Source: Desulfurivibrionaceae bacterium
GTDB lineage: Bacteria > Desulfobacterota > Desulfobulbia > Desulfobulbales > VMSU01
DNA length: 64,000 bases
NCBI GenBank assembly: GCA_030145275.1
Contig: JAQYVV010000008.1
Location: 17,870 to 81,869, forward strand
Direction: 5' to 3'
Shown: piece by piece, positions 7,766-17,761 of the stretch
Layout: each line of letters begins with the position of its first letter
Numbering within the stretch: position 1 is the stretch's first letter
Notes under the pieces: model-generated
What the model was told of the DNA's origin: nothing
The model's database searches: none
Seen by the model: the letters and a program-made list of their open reading frames with translations, nothing else
Made by a program: the position numbers and the translations under genes

Positions 7766-8410
7766 ATGACCGCTCGAACGCGGATTAAGGTTTGCGGAAT
7801 GACGCAAAGGGGTGATGTTGAGTTGGCTGTGGGTTTCGGTGTTGATGCCTTGGGGTTTATTTTTGTTAAAAATAGTCCTCGATATATTTCTCCAGAAGAA
7901 GTTAGGGAGATAACGTCTACTGTCCCACCCTTTGTTAATATGGTTGGGGTATTCCAAAATGAAGATCCAGCAATTGTTCAAGAGATTGTTCAATATTGCG
8001 GTCTTTCCGTGGTACAGCTGCATGGTATTGAGCCTCCTGAATATTCAGAAACCTTATCCTGCGGGGTGGTAAAAGCCTTCCGGGTCAAAGACGATATGAC
8101 GCCTGGAGATCTTGAGGCCTATCGTGGCACTGTTGATGCCTTTCTGTTCGACACTTACCAGAAAGGGACAGCAGGCGGCACAGGTGAAACATTTGATTGG
8201 CAGCTTGTGAATAAACTTACTCCGCCAGGTCCTGTTATTCTTGCCGGCGGTATTAGCCCTGAAAATGTCAGGGCTGCCATTTTGGAAGTGAGGCCTTTTG
8301 CTGTGGATGTTAATTCAAGGGTTGAAATTGAACCCGGCGTTAAAGATATGGAAAAAGTAAGGACTCTTGTCGAAGAGGTTCGTAAGGTTGATCAAGGTCT
8401 AGGAGAATAG
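7766..8410 (+). CDS. trpF: Phosphoribosylanthranilate isomerase
   Basis: Catalyses the Amadori rearrangement of phosphoribosylanthranilate in tryptophan synthesis. The 214-residue barrel begins RIKVCGMT with the catalytic cysteine, has VQLHG in the middle and the GTAGGTGETFDW phosphate/acid block (about residues 135-146), followed by ILAGGISPENV. A GGAGG ribosome-binding site lies just before the ATG. The next gene starts three bases after the stop, so trpF, the 125-aa gene and thiL look cotranscribed. Confidence 0.95.
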   Translation: MTARTRIKVCGMTQRGDVELAVGFGVDALGFIFVKNSPRYISPEEVREITSTVPPFVNMVGVFQNEDPAIVQEIVQYCGLSVVQLHGIEPPEYSETLSCGVVKAFRVKDDMTPGDLEAYRGTVDAFLFDTYQKGTAGGTGETFDWQLVNKLTPPGPVILAGGISPENVRAAILEVRPFAVDVNSRVEIEPGVKDMEKVRTLVEEVRKVDQGLGE

Positions 8411-8413
8411 AAG

Positions 8414-8791
8414 ATGGAGGAAATTGTCGAGGAGTTGAGAAAAATTGTCTCTTTTAAAGAGAGTACCTCTGAGGGGGATGTTGTCCTTATTGCGATCGAA
8501 AATCCCAAGTCGGTGGTCTACGCCCTTGTGACAAATATTGAACGAGATGAGAGCAAGAAAGGGGAGTGGTGGCATCTTAGCATGCATATTCTCAGCGTTC
8601 CTCCCCAAGAGGCGACTTGGACTTTGAGGGAACCACAGTTTACTGGCAAGGAGGTCTTTTCCATGGGCAATGAGGGTAGATTTATGCAGGCCATTGATCT
8701 GAATTTTCCTGCCCCTGAGAAAATAATCCCTACCCAAGATTCCAAGAATAAATCTCCCAAGAAAAAAACAACTTTGCGCTTGGTTAAATGA
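8414..8791 (+). CDS. Uncharacterised 125-aa protein
   Basis: I do not recognise a family. The protein starts MEEIVEELRKIVSF, alternates beta-like segments (DVVLIAIENPKSVVYALVTNI, shown only in part) with a tryptophan-rich middle (KGEWWHLSMHIL, EATWTLREPQF), and ends in a lysine-rich tail (KNKSPKKKTTLRLVK). There is no signal peptide or membrane segment. Its tight position, 3 bp after trpF and overlapping thiL by ATGA, argues strongly that it is translated. A soluble small beta-rich protein is the most I can say. Confidence 0.75.
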   Translation: MEEIVEELRKIVSFKESTSEGDVVLIAIENPKSVVYALVTNIERDESKKGEWWHLSMHILSVPPQEATWTLREPQFTGKEVFSMGNEGRFMQAIDLNFPAPEKIIPTQDSKNKSPKKKTTLRLVK

Positions 8792-9795
8792 GCTTTTCTG
8801 AACGTGAATTCATCAGCAGGATACGGGCCCAGAGCAGCAGTGTTTCTGGCGGGTTAGTCACCGGGATAGGTGATGATTGCGCGGTTTTTAACTGCATTGA
8901 AAACGATCAGGAAGGAAAGCTAGGACTTGTTACTACTGATGCGCTTGTTGATTCTATTCATTTCGATCTGTCTTGGCATCCTGCCAAGCTTCTAGGTAGA
9001 AAATCACTGTCTGTCAATATCAGCGACATTGCCGCCATGGGCGGTAAACCGCTTTATGCTCTGCTTACCGTGGGCTTTCCTGGCAAAGATATGTCGGGTT
9101 TGGCTGATGACTTTATGGCCGGATTTTATGAGGTCTTAGGCGAGCACAAGATGGCACTTATTGGTGGAGATACGGTTCGAAGTAAGGACTTTTTCATCTC
9201 TGTAACTGTTATCGGGGAAGTCGCTAGGGAGCACATTGTCTATAGATCTTGCGCCAAGGAGGGTGAGGATATATGGGTGAGCGGCTTTTTGGGGCAAGCT
9301 GCTGCTGGACTTGAACTATGCCGCCGTGGTATGTTCAAGGACGGGGAAAATAAAAAGATAATAGCTGCCCATCTGGACCCTAATCCCCAGGTTGCTTTGG
9401 GCCAGGTGTTGGCTGAAAGTGGTCTGGTCAGCGCTATGATGGATGTCTCTGACGGTGTTGCCACCGATCTTTCTCACATATGCGCAGAGAGTAGCGTTGG
9501 GGCTGAGATTGAAGAAGATCTTGTTCCCTTATCCTCGGAAATTTCTGAAACAGCCATAAGGCTTCAATGTTCTCCTTTGGATTGGGCCTTGCGTGGAGGT
9601 GAAGATTATCAACTTCTTTTTACTGCCCCGGCATCAAATAGTGAAAATATGAAATCACTGGTGCTGCAGAAGCTAGGCCGTGAGATTTTTCGAATTGGCC
9701 GGATTGTAAAAGGCAAAGGCGTTCAGCTTTGCAGGTTTGGTGAGGCAAGAGAGGTTAGTTATGGAGGATTTGATCATTTTGCCCCAGGCCCATGA
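8788..9795 (+). CDS. thiL: Thiamine-monophosphate kinase
   Basis: Phosphorylates thiamine monophosphate to the cofactor thiamine diphosphate. The 335-residue protein belongs to the AIR synthase/ThiL fold: GIGDDCAVF near residue 26, TTDALVDSIHF, SVNISDIAAMGGKPLYAL, ALIGGDTVRS, MDVSDGVATDL and LRGGEDYQLLF are all diagnostic. The start ATGA overlaps the preceding stop by four bases, a sign of translational coupling. It closes the trp-associated run; no other thiamine gene is nearby. Confidence 0.95.
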   Translation: MSFSEREFISRIRAQSSSVSGGLVTGIGDDCAVFNCIENDQEGKLGLVTTDALVDSIHFDLSWHPAKLLGRKSLSVNISDIAAMGGKPLYALLTVGFPGKDMSGLADDFMAGFYEVLGEHKMALIGGDTVRSKDFFISVTVIGEVAREHIVYRSCAKEGEDIWVSGFLGQAAAGLELCRRGMFKDGENKKIIAAHLDPNPQVALGQVLAESGLVSAMMDVSDGVATDLSHICAESSVGAEIEEDLVPLSSEISETAIRLQCSPLDWALRGGEDYQLLFTAPASNSENMKSLVLQKLGREIFRIGRIVKGKGVQLCRFGEAREVSYGGFDHFAPGP

Positions 9796-10107
9796 ATTTT
9801 CTGTTTGGCAAGTTTATTTTTTTACCTTATCTCTGATCTAGAATTATCAATATTTACCTTAATTACTGTACAGAACCACTACTGGCAGAAGCTAGGAAAG
9901 TTGCTACATTGTGGTATCTGCTTTCCTGTTTGACCTTTGTCTGATATAAATATATATTTAATCAGGAAAAAGAATTGCTTTAAATCTTGGCTCTTAGTAT
10001 CAATAGTTTATATCGTTTAACGATTTAATTAATTTTCTTCATGTGAAAATTAAATGGAGTTTAACGGGGTTGTTCGTACCTGAAATTGTTAGACCAGGAA
10101 CCGGGTA
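9796..10107. other. 312-bp intergenic region before the hybrid kinase gene
   Basis: AT-rich without coding signal. AGGAAAG (9893-9899) can pair with CTTTCCT (9920-9926) but has no following T-tract. TTGACC near 9930 and AT-rich hexamers downstream could be promoter elements; none is convincing. Confidence 0.5.
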
Positions 10108-12831
10108 ATGTCAGAGCAAAAGATAACCAGTTATATAGATGTAGACAGTATCCCAACCCTTCCCGCAATTGCCATGGAAGCAATTAGGCTGATGGAAGGG
10201 GAGGGCTCCAGTTTTGATTCCATTGCAGATCTTCTTAAAAACGACCAGGTTTTGTCGGGCAGGATTCTGCATTATGCCAACTCCGCCTTTGTAGGCGCCA
10301 GCACCGAAATCTCCACAATCTCACGAGCTATATCCCTGCTCGGCTTTAATACCGTCCGAAGTATCATCCTTTCTGTCTCTGTGTTTGAATGTTTTTCCGG
10401 TAAACTTGCCGAAAGAAAAACAAATCTTGTCAATTTTTGGCTTCATTCCATTGGTGTCGCTGTGGCGGCTGAAGCTTTGGCAGTCAAGTTGGGTTTTCCC
10501 AGACCCGAGGAAGCGTATTTAGCCGGACTTATGCACGATATGGGGAAATTGGTTTGTTATCTGCAGTTTCCACAAGAATTTGAAGAGGTATGTCAGGAGC
10601 TTGAGAAATCTGGGGATTATACTGCAAAAGGCATCTTACCCCTTGATCTTGAAAACAACATTATGGGTACCAACCATGCTGATGTCGGTAAAATAATCGC
10701 CTCACAATGGATGTTCCCCGAAGCGCTTGCTAATGCTATGTGGATGCATCATCAGCCGGTTTTTGAAACCATAAAACCTGATGGGGCAAATCTGTATCAG
10801 CTCGTCCGCTTTGCGGATACCCTCTGTGTCTCTCACAATATCGGTTCCAGTTATTTCCTCAGCAAAAGTGCCTATGACCACCAGCATTTCCATTTTGCCC
10901 TGGAAGGTCTCATGTTTCACCATGATTTTTCTCTAGATGATATTGAAGAGATGATGAGTCATGTGATCCACAAGGTTAAGGAAGTTGGTAATGTTCTCGG
11001 CGTCTGTGATCAAGATATATACCGGACCTTGGTTAGTTCGGCCAATGCAAGTCTGGGTAGTATGAGTTTGAGCCTGGAAAGAAGAAACAATGAACTTATA
11101 GCTTCTAATAACGTGCTTGATGCTACCCATAAGATGGTGCGTCAAATGAAGTCGGGAATGCCCCTGCTGGAGACGATTCAGGAGATTATTTTTGCAGCAA
11201 GGGAAGCTTTTGGGATTGAACGATGTCTCTGTATGGTTCGGGATGACAGGTCAGGTCTTTATGTGGGGCAGGTTTACTCATCTGAAGGGTTTGAAAAGTT
11301 TGTTGTACCAATCACTCAGGTTGTTGAAAGTGATCTGGCCGATGAAGAATTCTCCGATATTGAGGATGAGGCCTTGAGACGACTTAAAAGGGTGAGCTTG
11401 GATTTTACCCAAGGCGCAATTCTTGAGTCGGGTGTTGTTGACATTGTCTCTGGTTCCCAATTTTTGGCCTCATTTTTTATTGCTGATAAATTATCCCATG
11501 GCAGGCAGGAGAGGATTATCGGCGAGTTACTGGTTGATTTTAGAAATTCCAAAGCCCTATCCGAGCGAATTGAAGATCTGAGTAGAAATTTCGAACTGTT
11601 CTCTTCCGCAGCTGGTAGTGCTGTTGATAGGATCCTAATGGAGAAAGACCTGGAGAAGCAGGCCCTTGATATGGCAGAGGCTTCCAGGAAAATGGAAGAG
11701 AGCCAGCGCCAGCTTTTTCACTCGCATCGTCTGGCCACGGTTGGAAGCCTGGCTGCCGGAGCTGCCCATGAGATAAATAATCCCCTGACCATAATATCAC
11801 TTAATCTTCAGATCATAGAACGAATGCTTGCTGGAGAAACGGTCAACCCCGAGCTTCTGGAGAGGCTTAAGATTATTTCGGACCAGGAACACCGTATCTC
11901 GAAAATAATCAGCGAACTCATGGGTTTTGCCAGGCCAAGTCAACCTAAACTTGAGGCCTCGGCAGTATCCGATATTATGGCCAGTGTCCTGTCCGTTATT
12001 GGTGATAGGGTTTCAATGCTCAAGGTGAATATTTGTAACGAGATAAGCAGTGCTCTACCTCATGTGATGGTAGATGCCATGCAGATTGAACAGGTCTTTA
12101 TGAACCTTTTGATCAATGCAAATCATTCAATGCCCGATGGCGGCAGAATCCATCTCCGGGCCCTTGATGAAGGGGGAGACTTTGTTGTGGTTCGGATACA
12201 AGATACGGGCACGGGTATTCTTAAGAAAAATATGGGAAGGATTTTTGATCCCTTTTTTACAACCAAAAAAGAGGGTGAAGGTACTGGCTTAGGATTGGCC
12301 ATCAGTCACTCCATTGTAGAGCATAACGGCGGGGCCATGTCGGTTGAGAGTGAAGAGGGCAAAGGGACCACCTTCTCAATCAATCTTCCAATTGATAAGA
12401 GTAACCGCCTGCAGGAAATGAAAATGGTTGTGGATCAAAAGAAAAAAGTGCCAGAAACGCTCCAGGACGAGCGCCGAATCTTGATTGTTGATGATGAGCG
12501 GGTTTTAAACGATATGCTGAACGAGTGCATGCGAGCCTCTGGTTATGAAGTGGACAGTGCCTATGATGGCGTCGAAGGGATCGGCATGCTCCGTTTTAAA
12601 AAATACCATCTTCTGCTTTTGGATATAAGAATGCCCCGCAAGGACGGTTTGGAAGTTTTGAAATTCGTTAAGGAAGAGTATCCTGATCTGAAGGTGATAA
12701 TTGTTACTGGGCTGGCTTCCATGGATGAAATCAAGAATACCGTCAAAATGGGGGCTTTCGCATGTATCAAGAAGCCATTTAGGATTGATAAGATCCTTGA
12801 AAAAGTCAGTCAGGCGCTGAAGTCAGATTGA
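10108..12831 (+). CDS. HDOD domain / hybrid sensor histidine kinase with C-terminal receiver
   Basis: A 907-residue cytoplasmic signalling protein. Residues about 10-215 form an HDOD domain (IPTLPAIAMEAIRLM, DQVLSGRILHYANSAF, YLAGLMHDMGKLV). About 350-530 look GAF-like. A short coiled coil leads to the HisKA dimerisation box with the phospho-acceptor His554 (AAHEINNPLTII). The HATPase_c domain follows (NLLINANHSMPDGG, DTGTGI, GTGLGLAISHSIVEHNGG), then a receiver with Asp839 (LLLLDIRMP). No membrane span is seen. This architecture suggests phosphorelay control tied to HDOD signalling, often linked to motility, pili or development. The FlhG-like and ExeA-like ATPases follow on the same strand after 39 bp. 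Confidence 0.88.
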   Translation: MSEQKITSYIDVDSIPTLPAIAMEAIRLMEGEGSSFDSIADLLKNDQVLSGRILHYANSAFVGASTEISTISRAISLLGFNTVRSIILSVSVFECFSGKLAERKTNLVNFWLHSIGVAVAAEALAVKLGFPRPEEAYLAGLMHDMGKLVCYLQFPQEFEEVCQELEKSGDYTAKGILPLDLENNIMGTNHADVGKIIASQWMFPEALANAMWMHHQPVFETIKPDGANLYQLVRFADTLCVSHNIGSSYFLSKSAYDHQHFHFALEGLMFHHDFSLDDIEEMMSHVIHKVKEVGNVLGVCDQDIYRTLVSSANASLGSMSLSLERRNNELIASNNVLDATHKMVRQMKSGMPLLETIQEIIFAAREAFGIERCLCMVRDDRSGLYVGQVYSSEGFEKFVVPITQVVESDLADEEFSDIEDEALRRLKRVSLDFTQGAILESGVVDIVSGSQFLASFFIADKLSHGRQERIIGELLVDFRNSKALSERIEDLSRNFELFSSAAGSAVDRILMEKDLEKQALDMAEASRKMEESQRQLFHSHRLATVGSLAAGAAHEINNPLTIISLNLQIIERMLAGETVNPELLERLKIISDQEHRISKIISELMGFARPSQPKLEASAVSDIMASVLSVIGDRVSMLKVNICNEISSALPHVMVDAMQIEQVFMNLLINANHSMPDGGRIHLRALDEGGDFVVVRIQDTGTGILKKNMGRIFDPFFTTKKEGEGTGLGLAISHSIVEHNGGAMSVESEEGKGTTFSINLPIDKSNRLQEMKMVVDQKKKVPETLQDERRILIVDDERVLNDMLNECMRASGYEVDSAYDGVEGIGMLRFKKYHLLLLDIRMPRKDGLEVLKFVKEEYPDLKVIIVTGLASMDEIKNTVKMGAFACIKKPFRIDKILEKVSQALKSD

Positions 12832-12870
12832 GGGATTTTCTCCTGTGGATACTCAAAACAATAATTTTTT

Positions 12871-13896
12871 ATGACCTCATATCTCTCCATTGAAGACCTA
12901 GCCCGGGAAACAGCCCTGGAAGAAAGTCTCATCCGCTTTTATGAATCAGAGTACTCCAAAGATCTCCCTGAAAAGATTCTTAAAGGTGGAGTTTTTTTCT
13001 TTGATGGCGGGGCTGTCGATGCCTTTAAACAGGTGCATTTACGCCATGACAAAAATATTGGAGCTACAGGGACGCCTGCGGCCCAGTTGAAGAACAAGTA
13101 TGCGCGAGTACTGGCGGTAACCTCGGGGAAAGGCGGCGTCGGCAAAACCAATATAGCGCTTAATTTGGCGATTGAATTTCAGCGTCTAGGGAAGATGGCC
13201 CTGGTGGTGGATGCCGATCTTGGCATGGCTAATATCCACCTGCTCGCCGGAATCCATCCTGAATATAGTTTAAAAGATATTATTACTTCTGGGCTTAAGG
13301 TGTCTGAAATAATTGTCGAGGGGCCGGAGGGGGTAGGTATAGTTCCAGGCGGCGCTGGTGTTTTGGCCCTGGCAGATAGTACTCCGGTAGAACGTGCCAG
13401 AATGGTTGCAGCCCTTGAAGATATGGAGCGGGCTGCTGATATTGTCATTGTTGATACAGGGGCAGGTATGACCGCCGGGGTGCGGGATTTCTTATTGGCG
13501 GCTGATGAAATTCTTTTTGTCCTGACCCCTGATATCACTTCATTGGCAGATGCCTATGGTTTGCTGAAAGCCCTTCACCATGAAAAATTCTCAAGGCCAA
13601 TTTATTCTGTGGTCAATATGGTTAGTACTCTTCAGCAGGCAGCCGACGTGGCCTTACGATTTTCTGGCTGTGTGCAGCAGTTCTTGGGGCGTGAGGTTGT
13701 TAATATCGGCTATGTAATGAAAGACTCAACCGTTGGCGCTGCGACGATGAACAGGACGCCATTTTCATTGTTTGACAAAGAAGCCAGGGTGAGTAAGAAT
13801 GTCCGAAACTTGGCGGCTGCTCTGTTGAAAAATGAGATGCCGGAGTTGAAAATAAATTCGGCATTCAAAAGATATATGAACCTTTTGAAAAAATGA
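12871..13896 (+). CDS. FlhG/MinD-like P-loop ATPase with N-terminal MerR-like segment
   Basis: 341 residues of the ParA/MinD superfamily. The deviant Walker A SGKGGVGKT is at 85-93, LVVDADLGMANIHLLAG follows, and VIVDTGAG is the Walker B-type aspartate block. This subgroup resembles FlhG/YlxH, which place flagella or other polar machinery. The first about 60 residues (LSIEDLARETALEESLIRFYE) look like a MerR-type winged helix, an unusual addition. No flhF or flagellar gene is visible, so a role in flagella is unproven; pilus or secretion positioning is equally possible given the neighbouring HDOD kinase and ExeA-like ATPase. Confidence 0.8.
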   Translation: MTSYLSIEDLARETALEESLIRFYESEYSKDLPEKILKGGVFFFDGGAVDAFKQVHLRHDKNIGATGTPAAQLKNKYARVLAVTSGKGGVGKTNIALNLAIEFQRLGKMALVVDADLGMANIHLLAGIHPEYSLKDIITSGLKVSEIIVEGPEGVGIVPGGAGVLALADSTPVERARMVAALEDMERAADIVIVDTGAGMTAGVRDFLLAADEILFVLTPDITSLADAYGLLKALHHEKFSRPIYSVVNMVSTLQQAADVALRFSGCVQQFLGREVVNIGYVMKDSTVGAATMNRTPFSLFDKEARVSKNVRNLAAALLKNEMPELKINSAFKRYMNLLKK

Positions 13897-13957
13897 TTTT
13901 TTCTGAAAAGTTTTGCTTCTATAAGGAATAGAGCAGAACGTCTAAACTGAACTGATT

Positions 13958-14776
13958 ATGGACCAACTCTGGACTGATAAATTAGGTTTTAAAAAGAATC
14001 CCTTTAAGGATACCATCGATACAGACCTCTTTTTTTTGACTCGGCAGCACGAAGAGGCATTGGTAAAGCTTAAAATAGGAATTGAGGATAAGCATGCCCT
14101 TATTCTGCTCGCCGGTGTCTCTGGTACCGGCAAAACACTTGCGAGCCAAGTGGTTCTCAAGGCACTTGATACGGCGCGTTTTCAACCGGTTTTGGTTTTT
14201 GTTTATCCAGGTATGGGCAAGGGTGCCCTGCTTGCCGCCATGCTTGATGAACTTGGATTGGCAGGAGGTCGCTTTGTCCAAGAGCGCCTGAGTATATTGC
14301 AGGGTGAAGCTTTACGCCTTTTCGAGCAGGGAAAGCGCCTCGTTATTGTTATTGATGAGGCCCATTTTTTAAAGGCTGATGCTCTCCATGTGCTTCGAAC
14401 TCTCTCTAATCTGGAGACCGAACAGGAAAAACTGGTTACCGTTCTTCTTGTGGCGGAAAAATCGTTAAAGAGAAGGTTGCAGGCACCGTCCTATGCCGCT
14501 CTGCGTGGCAGAATTACCTTTTCTGTTTCCTTGCAGGCCCTTTCCCCTGAAGATCTGGAACAATATGTCAAGTTCCGCTTGTTAAAATGCGGCGGTGGTG
14601 TCGATCTTTTGAGTCCGGGAATTTATAAGGCAGTCCACAGCGTTACTGGCGGGATTCCAAGAGAAGTGAACAAACTTCTGTATGCAAGTTTTATAGATGC
14701 CGCCACCAAGGATTCGCTTCCATCTTCTGATCTTATTTATGCTCAGGTTGGTAAGACCGGGTCTTATGATGGGTAA
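13958..14776 (+). CDS. ExeA/GspA-like AAA ATPase
   Basis: 272-residue AAA_22-type ATPase. The N-terminal GFKKNPFKDTIDTDLFFLTRQHEEAL is the ExeA-family opening, Walker A GVSGTGKT is at 53-60 and Walker B LVIVIDEAHFL at about 128-138. An arginine-rich RLQAPSYAALRGRI segment and VTGGIPREVNKL follow, as in GspA/ExeA and MSHA MshM. It lacks the membrane span and peptidoglycan-binding tail of full ExeA; a longer, membrane-anchored paralogue sits at 56877-58625. The role is probably assembly or positioning of an envelope machine. Confidence 0.8.
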   Translation: MDQLWTDKLGFKKNPFKDTIDTDLFFLTRQHEEALVKLKIGIEDKHALILLAGVSGTGKTLASQVVLKALDTARFQPVLVFVYPGMGKGALLAAMLDELGLAGGRFVQERLSILQGEALRLFEQGKRLVIVIDEAHFLKADALHVLRTLSNLETEQEKLVTVLLVAEKSLKRRLQAPSYAALRGRITFSVSLQALSPEDLEQYVKFRLLKCGGGVDLLSPGIYKAVHSVTGGIPREVNKLLYASFIDAATKDSLPSSDLIYAQVGKTGSYDG

Positions 14777-14918
14777 AATAAGTACACTTCGTTTCTCGAG
14801 CAAAAAAAAGGATTGGCGGCAGGAAGAACTCCGAGAAGAAGAAATTTCTGTTCTCTCTGGCCCGCTAGTGAAAAAAGCAAAAACTCCAGCCAAGATAAAA
14901 AAAAGATCGAATAAGTAG
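14769..14918 (+). CDS. Small basic 49-aa protein of unknown function
   Basis: ATG at 14769 (or the tandem ATG at 14766) overlaps the end of the ExeA-like gene by eight bases and opens 49 codons. The product is highly charged (SSKKKDWRQEELREEE, then a lysine-rich tail KKAKTPAKIKKRSNK) with no membrane segment. The coupled start supports translation, but no family is recognised. It could be a small accessory or RNA-binding tail protein, or not a gene at all. Confidence 0.45.
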   Translation: MGKISTLRFSSKKKDWRQEELREEEISVLSGPLVKKAKTPAKIKKRSNK

Positions 14919-15029
14919 TGTACCCCGACAAATTAATCTCTTTATCCTAGGACAATCAAGTGCCAGTCACAAGAAAGTAGAGCCCCTCTCTGTTCCTAAT
15001 CTTGTGAATGGCAAATTCTCTCCCATTCC

Positions 15030-17027
15030 ATGATCCCCTTCCGCATAAATACTGAATATGATCCTGCCGGCGACCAGCCTCGAGCCATTGACTTACTGGT
15101 TCGTGGTGTTGAAAATGGTGTTTCGAGCCAGGTTCTTTTGGGGGTTACCGGATCTGGAAAAACATTTACCATGGCCCAGGTTATTGCCAGAACTCAGCGG
15201 CCCTCTCTTGTTATAGCGCCGAACAAGACATTGGCGGCCCAGCTCTACGCTGAGATGAAGGAGCTGTTCCCTGACAATGCCGTGGAGTATTTTGTCAGTT
15301 ATTATGATTATTATCAGCCGGAAGCGTACATTCCGCAGTCTGATACCTATATAGAGAAAGATTCTGCCATTAATGAAACCATTGATAAAATGAGGCACTC
15401 TGCCACCCGTTCTCTCCTGACCCGGAAGGACGTCATTATTGTGGCTTCCGTATCTTGCATATACGGGTTGGGCTCACCGGATGAATACAAAAATATGCAT
15501 CTCTTTTTGAAAGAGGGTGAAGATTATCCCCTGGAGGATGTAACCCGGCGCCTTGTTTATATGCTTTACGAGAGGAATGATTACTCTTTTTATCGAGGCA
15601 CTTTTAGGGTTCGGGGAGACGTCCTGGAGATATTTCCTGCTTACGAGGATGATAGGGCAATCCGGGTTGAGTTTTTTGGTGACACAGTGGAGGCAATCCG
15701 GATTGTTGACCCTTTACTAGGCCAAGCCTTAAGCAGTGTCGATGAAATTACTCTTTTCCCAGGGAGCCATTTCGTAACCTCAAAAGAGCGTCAACAGTCG
15801 GCAATGGTAGAAATAAAAAAAGAGCTGCAGGAGCAACTTCTTTTTTTAGAGGAAAACCATCGTCTTGTGGAGGCCCAGCGCCTCGAACAGAGGACCATGT
15901 TTGATCTGGAAATGATCAGTGAACTCGGTTATTGCACAGGAATAGAAAATTACAGCCGCCATTTTACCGGTCGCCAAGAAGGGGAACCACCTCCAACCCT
16001 GCTGGACTATTTTCCTGATGATTTTATTTTATTCGCCGATGAAAGTCATATATCGGTGCCGCAGATTCGCGGCATGTATAGGGGGGACCGTTCCCGAAAG
16101 GAGAATCTTGTCGGCTTTGGATTTCGTTTGCCTTCTGCGCTTGATAATCGTCCTCTGCGTTTCGAGGAGTTTCATGAACGCGTAAAGCAGGCCGTTTATG
16201 TCTCGGCAACGCCTGGTGATTATGAGGTTGAAGAGTCTGACGGCCGAATTGTCGAACAGATAATTAGGCCAACCGGTCTTATGGACCCTGAAATTGAGGT
16301 ACGTCCGGCCCAAAACCAGGTTGATGACCTTTTGGCTGAAATTCGCCATCGTGCCGAGAAAGGAGACAGAGTTTTGGTGACCACTTTGACCAAAAGAATG
16401 TCTGAGGACCTCACCGAGTATTATCAGAATTTAGGGGTTCGCGTCCAATATCTACATTCGGACATAAAGACACTGGAGAGAATTGAGTTAATTCGGGATC
16501 TGCGCCTGGGTAAGTTTGATGTTTTAATTGGCATCAATCTTTTGCGTGAGGGCCTTGATATTCCTGAGGTCTCCCTGGTGGCCATTCTCGATGCTGACAA
16601 AGAGGGATTTTTACGGAGTGAACGTTCTCTGGTGCAGACCTGTGGGCGAGCGGCAAGAAATGCTTACGGTAAGGTCATTCTTTATGCAGACAAGATTACC
16701 AAGTCCATGTCGTTTACCATGGAAGAAACAAAGAGGCGCAGAAAGATCCAGGATGAGTACAATAAGAAACATGGAATTACTCCAGCAAGTATTTGCTCAA
16801 AGATAAAAGATATTACCGCCACTATATATGAAAAAGACTATCCTGAAATTGAACTCGAAGCCGCTGAATCGGAGTCACATTATGAAAGCCTTGCCGATCT
16901 GCAAAAAGAGATTAAACAGATGACAAAAGAGATGCGGGCTGCAGCGAAAGAATTAGCCTTTGAGGAAGCCGCTTTTCTGCGGGATCAGATTGGCAAGCTC
17001 CAAAAAAAGGAGTTGGAATGGCTTTGA
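15030..17027 (+). CDS. uvrB: Excinuclease ABC subunit B
   Basis: Damage-verifying helicase-like subunit of nucleotide excision repair, handed DNA by UvrA and cut by UvrC. The 665 residues include Walker [14 protein letters not shown] near residue 40, the damage-probing beta-hairpin [20 protein letters not shown], the helicase motifs [12 protein letters not shown] and [14 protein letters not shown], and the C-terminal UVR domain ([17 protein letters not shown]) that contacts UvrC. Length is normal. No clear ribosome-binding site precedes the ATG, but the N-terminus fits the family. The next gene overlaps its end by 10 bp. Confidence 0.97.
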   Translation: MIPFRINTEYDPAGDQPRAIDLLVRGVENGVSSQVLLGVTGSGKTFTMAQVIARTQRPSLVIAPNKTLAAQLYAEMKELFPDNAVEYFVSYYDYYQPEAYIPQSDTYIEKDSAINETIDKMRHSATRSLLTRKDVIIVASVSCIYGLGSPDEYKNMHLFLKEGEDYPLEDVTRRLVYMLYERNDYSFYRGTFRVRGDVLEIFPAYEDDRAIRVEFFGDTVEAIRIVDPLLGQALSSVDEITLFPGSHFVTSKERQQSAMVEIKKELQEQLLFLEENHRLVEAQRLEQRTMFDLEMISELGYCTGIENYSRHFTGRQEGEPPPTLLDYFPDDFILFADESHISVPQIRGMYRGDRSRKENLVGFGFRLPSALDNRPLRFEEFHERVKQAVYVSATPGDYEVEESDGRIVEQIIRPTGLMDPEIEVRPAQNQVDDLLAEIRHRAEKGDRVLVTTLTKRMSEDLTEYYQNLGVRVQYLHSDIKTLERIELIRDLRLGKFDVLIGINLLREGLDIPEVSLVAILDADKEGFLRSERSLVQTCGRAARNAYGKVILYADKITKSMSFTMEETKRRRKIQDEYNKKHGITPASICSKIKDITATIYEKDYPEIELEAAESESHYESLADLQKEIKQMTKEMRAAAKELAFEEAAFLRDQIGKLQKKELEWL

Positions 17028-17707
17028 AAAACGGATTGTATCAATTATCCCTGCGGGTAGTTCCACCCTTATATTCAGTAGTTTCAAGGATGATATTTTC
17101 GACTTGCAAGGTTCAGGAGTATGGGCGGGAAAATCTTGACGCATGCAGACAGGGGGGGCCATTTGTAGCTGCGGGATGGCATTATGCTGTTTTACCTACA
17201 ATCAGCCGTATGGGGGGGATGGATTGGGTCGCCATGGTCAGCGCTTCCACGGATGCTGAGTATATATCCACATTGTTGCAACACAAGGGGTTTAAGACAG
17301 TGCGTGGGTCAAGAGGTAAGGGTGGACTCAAAGCAATTCAGGAGATGGGCCGTTTTATGAAAGATGAGGGGAGAAATGCGGCAATTATCGCAGACGGCTC
17401 CCAGGGGCCGCCAAGAAAGGCTCAGATTGGCGCGGTTTTCCTTGCCAGCAAGACGGGGGCGCCGATTCTCCCATTTGCATGGTCTGCAAAGAATTTCAAG
17501 GTGGTTCGAAGTTGGGATAGAACAATGTTCCCCTTACCTTTTTCCCCGATGGCTCTTTGCTACGGGAAGCCTATCCACGTTCCTAAAAAATTAAAGGCTG
17601 CCGATCTGGAACATTTCAGACTTGAATTGGAGAATCGCTTGAATGATTTGTATGTTCAGGCTTGGGGTTGTTTTGGTAGGAAAGAACACCATGCTGCTGA
17701 TGAGTAA
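17018..17707 (+). CDS. Lysophospholipid acyltransferase family protein (DUF374)
   Basis: 229 residues of the DUF374 branch of glycerolipid/lipid A acyltransferases. Diagnostic segments are [19 protein letters not shown] (about 90-108) and the [21 protein letters not shown] block (in part, about 120-140), followed by [10 protein letters not shown]. The N-terminal hydrophobic stretch suggests association with the inner membrane. Such proteins are thought to acylate lipid A precursors or phospholipids; the substrate cannot be read from sequence. It overlaps uvrB by 10 bp. A strong hairpin straddles its stop codon. Confidence 0.8.
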   Translation: MALKNGLYQLSLRVVPPLYSVVSRMIFSTCKVQEYGRENLDACRQGGPFVAAGWHYAVLPTISRMGGMDWVAMVSASTDAEYISTLLQHKGFKTVRGSRGKGGLKAIQEMGRFMKDEGRNAAIIADGSQGPPRKAQIGAVFLASKTGAPILPFAWSAKNFKVVRSWDRTMFPLPFSPMALCYGKPIHVPKKLKAADLEHFRLELENRLNDLYVQAWGCFGRKEHHAADE

Positions 17708-17734
17708 AAAATATACCCATCAGTAGCATGGTGT
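17686..17734. terminator. Stem-loop straddling the DUF374 stop codon
   Basis: A 21-base arm at 17686-17706 and its near-perfect complement at 17714-17734 (core CACCATGCTGCTGATG / CATCAGTAGCATGGTG) enclose a 7-base loop. The arm overlaps the last codons and stop of the upstream gene. There is no T-tract on either strand, so it may be a factor-dependent end, an RNA-stability hairpin, or a shield between the converging genes. Confidence 0.55.
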
Positions 17735-17761
17735 CATATGATTTAAAAAGGGAGGTGCTTT

